A stretch of 64,000 bases of DNA from a candidate division LCP-89 bacterium B3_LCP (GTDB taxonomy: Bacteria > Electryoneota > B3-LCP). Shown piece after piece: positions 61,409 through 64,000 of this stretch (position 1 is its first letter; the number at the start of each line of letters is the position of its first letter). The stretch is taken from positions 567,365 to 631,364 of the forward strand of contig NJBN01000001.1 of the NCBI GenBank assembly GCA_005223185.1. Reading direction: 5' to 3'. Position numbers and translations under genes: made by a program. Under the pieces are notes generated by a model, which was not told the DNA's origin, did not search any database, and saw nothing but the letters and a program-made list of their open reading frames with translations.

Positions 61409-61819
61409 CTAACTGGTACCCTGATGTATCGGTGTAATCCACACGCTGCGATTCCTGGGTCCGTCAAATTCTGCAAAAAACACAGATTGCCAGGTGCCCA
61501 GCTTGAGCGTGCCATCAGATACCGGTACTTGGACAGAACTTCCAACCAGAGATGCTTTAATATGTGCCGCGGAATTTCCTTCCTGATGCAAATATCCTTC
61601 AGAAAAAGGAATTTTCTTCTCGAGGGAAGCTATTATATCATGCTTTACAGCAGGGTCGGCATTTTCATTAATTAGTATGCCTGCGGTTGTGTGTGGTACG
61701 TACACACAGATAACGCCTTCACGCAGGCCACTACTCTTTATCGCATCTTCCAGAAGGGGATCAATCGCCACTAATTCGCAGCGTTGCCGCGTCTTAATCT
61801 CTGCTTTAATCAATTTCAA
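61409..61819 (-). CDS. yjbQ: YjbQ family protein (UPF0047)
   Basis: The 136-residue single-domain protein has the family motifs VYVPHTTAGILINENADPAV, HQEGNSAAHIKASLVG and LGTWQSVFFAEFDGPRNR. YjbQ proteins have been reported to have a weak thiamine-phosphate-synthase-like activity, but the physiological role is unsettled. It starts at TTG 61819; no ATG is available. A promoter lies at 61931-61959. Confidence 0.93.
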   Translation of the reverse strand: MKLIKAEIKTRQRCELVAIDPLLEDAIKSSGLREGVICVYVPHTTAGILINENADPAVKHDIIASLEKKIPFSEGYLHQEGNSAAHIKASLVGSSVQVPVSDGTLKLGTWQSVFFAEFDGPRNRSVWITPIHQGTS

Positions 61820-62152
61820 TCGCTCTGTTGGACGTTTTTTTCCGCGATTTCAAGCCGGTGATGATTAACCGCGTCTACTTATTCCCCCTCCTTCAACGAA
61901 TCATTTTGGACTATTCAAGCAACGGTATATATAATAATAAAAAAAAACGCAAAAGTCAAGTGATTTGCGAAAATAGGGCAATTTTCTTAAAATCTATACT
62001 TTATACCGAAATAATCGAAGAGTATCGCTTAAATTTGGTAGTCATATTTTAAAAACCGGCAAAAAATACCTATCAAAATAGGGTGTCAGGCATTCTAAAT
62101 ATTAAACCAGTATATCCTTTTTATGTTCCAAACTGCGATGCTCGCCGTAAAA
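61820..62152. other. Intergenic region upstream of yjbQ and downstream of the rRNA methyltransferase gene
   Basis: The 333 AT-rich bases contain the yjbQ promoter (61931-61959) and nothing else that I can identify. No clear terminator is seen for the methyltransferase gene ending at 62153. Confidence 0.5.
61931..61959 (-). promoter_or_regulatory. Promoter of yjbQ
   Basis: On the - strand TTGACT (61959-61954), a 17-base T-rich spacer and TATTAT (61936-61931), about 110 bases before the start codon. Confidence 0.6.
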
Positions 62153-62959
62153 TTATCGAGTTGATGCAGATCTCTGTCGGGCTACTTCAAAGAGGCAAAC
62201 AGCCGCCGCTGCCGAAGCGTTCAGTGAAGAGATTCTACCATAAAGAGGAATCGAACATATTTGAACGCATCTGCGCTTGATTCCCGGGCGCAGTCCTTTT
62301 TCTTCCGATCCAATGACCAAAACAGTGGGGCCCTTAAATTCGAAATCGTAGATCGTCCTGTTCCCTTCCTGATCGGCGCCGACAATGGAGAAGTCAGCAT
62401 CTGACAATCTGTCCAAGGTTTTTGCTAAGTTCACTACTCTACTGACGGGCAAACATAGAGCTGCTCCTGCAGATCTGCGTATCACCGCGGAAGTTATGCC
62501 AGCCGAACGGTGCGCGGGAATTATTGCACCCTTTGCTCCGGCGCATTCAGCAGATCGGAGGATGGCGCCTAAGTTGCCCGCATCCTGTATTTGATCGAGA
62601 GCTATCAGGAGGGGTTCTTTATCGCTCTTCTGATCTATGAATGATTTTAAGGGAACATAGGGGAAATAGGTAATAAAAGCTAAATATCCCTGGTGATTCA
62701 AGCCCCCGGATTCTGAATCAAGATAGGATTTCTCCTTGAAAACCACCTTCCAGCCGGCGTGACGGCACTTAGAAATTAAGGTATCGTCTTTACGCCCTTT
62801 CGGCAATTTCGATGAAAACAATACTACCGGTTCGATTTCCTGCCTTAGCAATTCTTCCACAGGGCGTTTGCCCGGTATCGGAATGAGATCGGTAGCGCGG
62901 CTTTTTCCCCGTTTGTCTTTTGGAATTTTCTGCGGTGTTGGTGGATTGCGTTTACTCAT
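62153..62959 (-). CDS. rlmB: TrmH-family RNA 2'-O-methyltransferase (RlmB-like)
   Basis: The 268-residue SpoU/TrmH enzyme has an N-terminal RNA-binding region (about 1-95) and a trefoil-knot SAM domain with the three family motifs: DQIQDAGNLGAILRSAECAG, VLVIGSEEKGLRPGIKRRC and IPLYGRISSLNASAAAAVCL. RlmB methylates G2251 of 23S rRNA; assignment among TrmH subfamilies is by overall similarity. It starts at ATG 62959, 20 bases after aspS on the same strand, so it is likely co-transcribed. Confidence 0.88.
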   Translation of the reverse strand: MSKRNPPTPQKIPKDKRGKSRATDLIPIPGKRPVEELLRQEIEPVVLFSSKLPKGRKDDTLISKCRHAGWKVVFKEKSYLDSESGGLNHQGYLAFITYFPYVPLKSFIDQKSDKEPLLIALDQIQDAGNLGAILRSAECAGAKGAIIPAHRSAGITSAVIRRSAGAALCLPVSRVVNLAKTLDRLSDADFSIVGADQEGNRTIYDFEFKGPTVLVIGSEEKGLRPGIKRRCVQICSIPLYGRISSLNASAAAAVCLFEVARQRSASTR

Positions 62960-62979
62960 CAAAACTGTCGCTCTTCCTG

Positions 62980-64000
62980 TCAGTTTCCCTTAGCCTTACC
63001 GATCGGTTTGAGACCTAACTCCAACCACTGTTTTTCATCCGTAACCGCCGGTGAACCATCCATCAGTGAGAGTGCGGCAGTTGTCTTGGGAAAAGCGATC
63101 ACCTCTCGTATTGAATCGACGCCCGCCATGATCATCGCCATTCTATCCAAGCCGAAAGCTATCCCACCGTGCGGTGGAGTCCCGTATTCCAGAGCTTCCA
63201 GGAGGAACCCGAAACGTTCTCTGGTCTCCTCTTCCTTAAACCCCAAGAGTTCGAACACCTTTCTCTGAATTTCGCGGTCATGGATACGGATAGAGCCACC
63301 TGCAATCTCATGGCCATTTAGCACTAAATCGTAAGCTTTAGAACGAATTCTCCCCGGTTCGTTTTCATATTTATCGAGATCTTCTTCAACAGGCAATGTA
63401 AACGGATGATGCGCGGCTTGGTAACGTCCGATCTCGTCGTTATACTCGAACATGGGGAAATCAGTTATCCAGCATAATCGATTTTCAACCTCGCTTATGA
63501 GGTTCAGGTTCTTTCCCGCCCATGATCTAAGCTGACCCATTCCCAGAGCTACCTTTTCAATGGACGCATCTGCTGCGACTGCCAGCATATCCCCCGGCTT
63601 AATATCGCACTTTTCAACCGCTGCAGCCATTTCGGCTTCACTTAAGAACTTGGCAGCAGATGACGAGATGCCTTCATCCGATGACATGAAATAAACCAAT
63701 CCCCCCAGTCCCCATGATTTGCTTAAATGTATCAGTTCATCCCTTTTCTTACGGGAGTATCCTCCACAACCGGGCAGATTCAAACCGCGAATGGCGCCAC
63801 CGGCTTCTATCGCAGATGAGAAGACGCGGAAATCGCTCCCCCTGAAGGTTTCAGTCAGATCAGTAATCTTTAGGGGAATCCTCAAATCCGGCTTGTCGGA
63901 TCCATAAAGGGAAATAGCCTCGCTGTATGTGATTCTCGGGAACGGTGCGTCAATTTCGATATTCTTTACTTCCTTATATATGCGCACCATCAAGCCTTCA
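62980..64000 (-). CDS. aspS: Aspartyl-tRNA synthetase, C-terminal part (cut by window end)
   Basis: The - strand frame is open to the window end, giving about 340 C-terminal residues. It includes the bacterial-type GAD insertion domain (about residues 20-200 of the visible part, SDKPDLRIPLKITDLTETFR), the catalytic-domain segments WITDFPMFEYNDEIGRYQAA and ELNGHEIAGGSIRIHD-like NGHEIAGGSIRIHDREIQRK, and motif 3 HGGIAFGLDRMAMIMAGVDS with IREVIAFPKT. The GAD domain marks it as a bacterial-type AspRS; discrimination between AspRS and AspRS/AsnRS cannot be judged without the N-terminus. Confidence 0.96.
   Translation of the reverse strand, partial: EGLMVRIYKEVKNIEIDAPFPRITYSEAISLYGSDKPDLRIPLKITDLTETFRGSDFRVFSSAIEAGGAIRGLNLPGCGGYSRKKRDELIHLSKSWGLGGLVYFMSSDEGISSSAAKFLSEAEMAAAVEKCDIKPGDMLAVAADASIEKVALGMGQLRSWAGKNLNLISEVENRLCWITDFPMFEYNDEIGRYQAAHHPFTLPVEEDLDKYENEPGRIRSKAYDLVLNGHEIAGGSIRIHDREIQRKVFELLGFKEEETRERFGFLLEALEYGTPPHGGIAFGLDRMAMIMAGVDSIREVIAFPKTTAALSLMDGSPAVTDEKQWLELGLKPIGKAKGN

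Noticed and set aside
1-64000. CRISPR arrays, insertion sequences with transposases, rRNA genes
   Set aside because: No regularly spaced identical repeats with unique spacers, no transposase-like protein and no rRNA segments were seen in the window.

Overview
This 64 kb window is bacterial. It most likely comes from an uncultivated member of the Fibrobacterota-Chlorobiota-Bacteroidota (FCB) superphylum, of the Zixibacteria / Marinimicrobia / Electryonea kind; that placement is inference, because no rRNA or intact tRNA is present. The reasons are: at least eight secreted proteins end in a type IX secretion (T9SS) sorting tail of the YPNPFNP...SGVY.YRL type; genes have ordinary GGAGG ribosome binding sites; and promoters have the form TTGACA-N17-TATATT, unlike the -33/-7 promoters of true Bacteroidetes. 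TGA is a normal stop codon here.

Region 1 (1-10830, + strand) is the end of a surface-polysaccharide operon. It holds the tail of a membrane protein that may be an O-antigen polymerase or ligase, GT2 and GT4 glycosyltransferases, two methyltransferases, a glycosyltransferase fused to a hexapeptide acyltransferase, the membrane phosphoglycosyltransferase that starts chain synthesis, and a heptosyltransferase-family GT9 enzyme. Region 2 (10979-15881) is a tandem pair of secreted transglutaminase-fold proteins with intact Cys-His-Asp triads. Region 3 (16344-19991) is an ABC importer operon of the NitT/TauT type (binding protein, permease, ATPase) followed by an outer-membrane barrel protein.

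Region 4 (20064-41872) is an accessory region, mostly on the - strand: a cold-shock protein, a TonB-dependent receptor, and T9SS cargo (DNRLRE protein, giant beta-helix protein, M6 metalloprotease, multihaem cytochrome, further beta-helix proteins), plus a GT39 membrane glycosyltransferase, a nitroreductase and a DUF1566 protein. Six cargo proteins share a stalk module of about 105 residues in front of the tail (seven copies). Several genes here are broken: one by a single in-frame TGA, one by a one-base frameshift, and one reduced to its 3' end. Palindromic repeats lie in frame inside some sorting tails.

Region 5 (41873-54710, + strand) has 1 kb of noncoding DNA with hairpins and gene remnants, a strong promoter, then nuoABCDHIJKLM. 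This encodes the quinone and membrane arms of complex I without the NADH module (nuoEFG) and without nuoN in the window. A Tat-exported Cys-rich DUF3795 protein sits between nuoK and nuoL, and two AT-rich orphan genes sit between nuoL and nuoM. Gaps in the operon carry dispersed hairpin repeats.

Region 6 (54711-64000) has repeat-packed gaps, a frameshifted JAB/RadC-like gene, an orphan LeuD-like subunit, D-aminoacyl-tRNA deacylase, another beta-helix T9SS cargo, a helicase-associated-domain protein, YjbQ, a TrmH/RlmB-family rRNA methyltransferase and aspS, which is cut by the window end.
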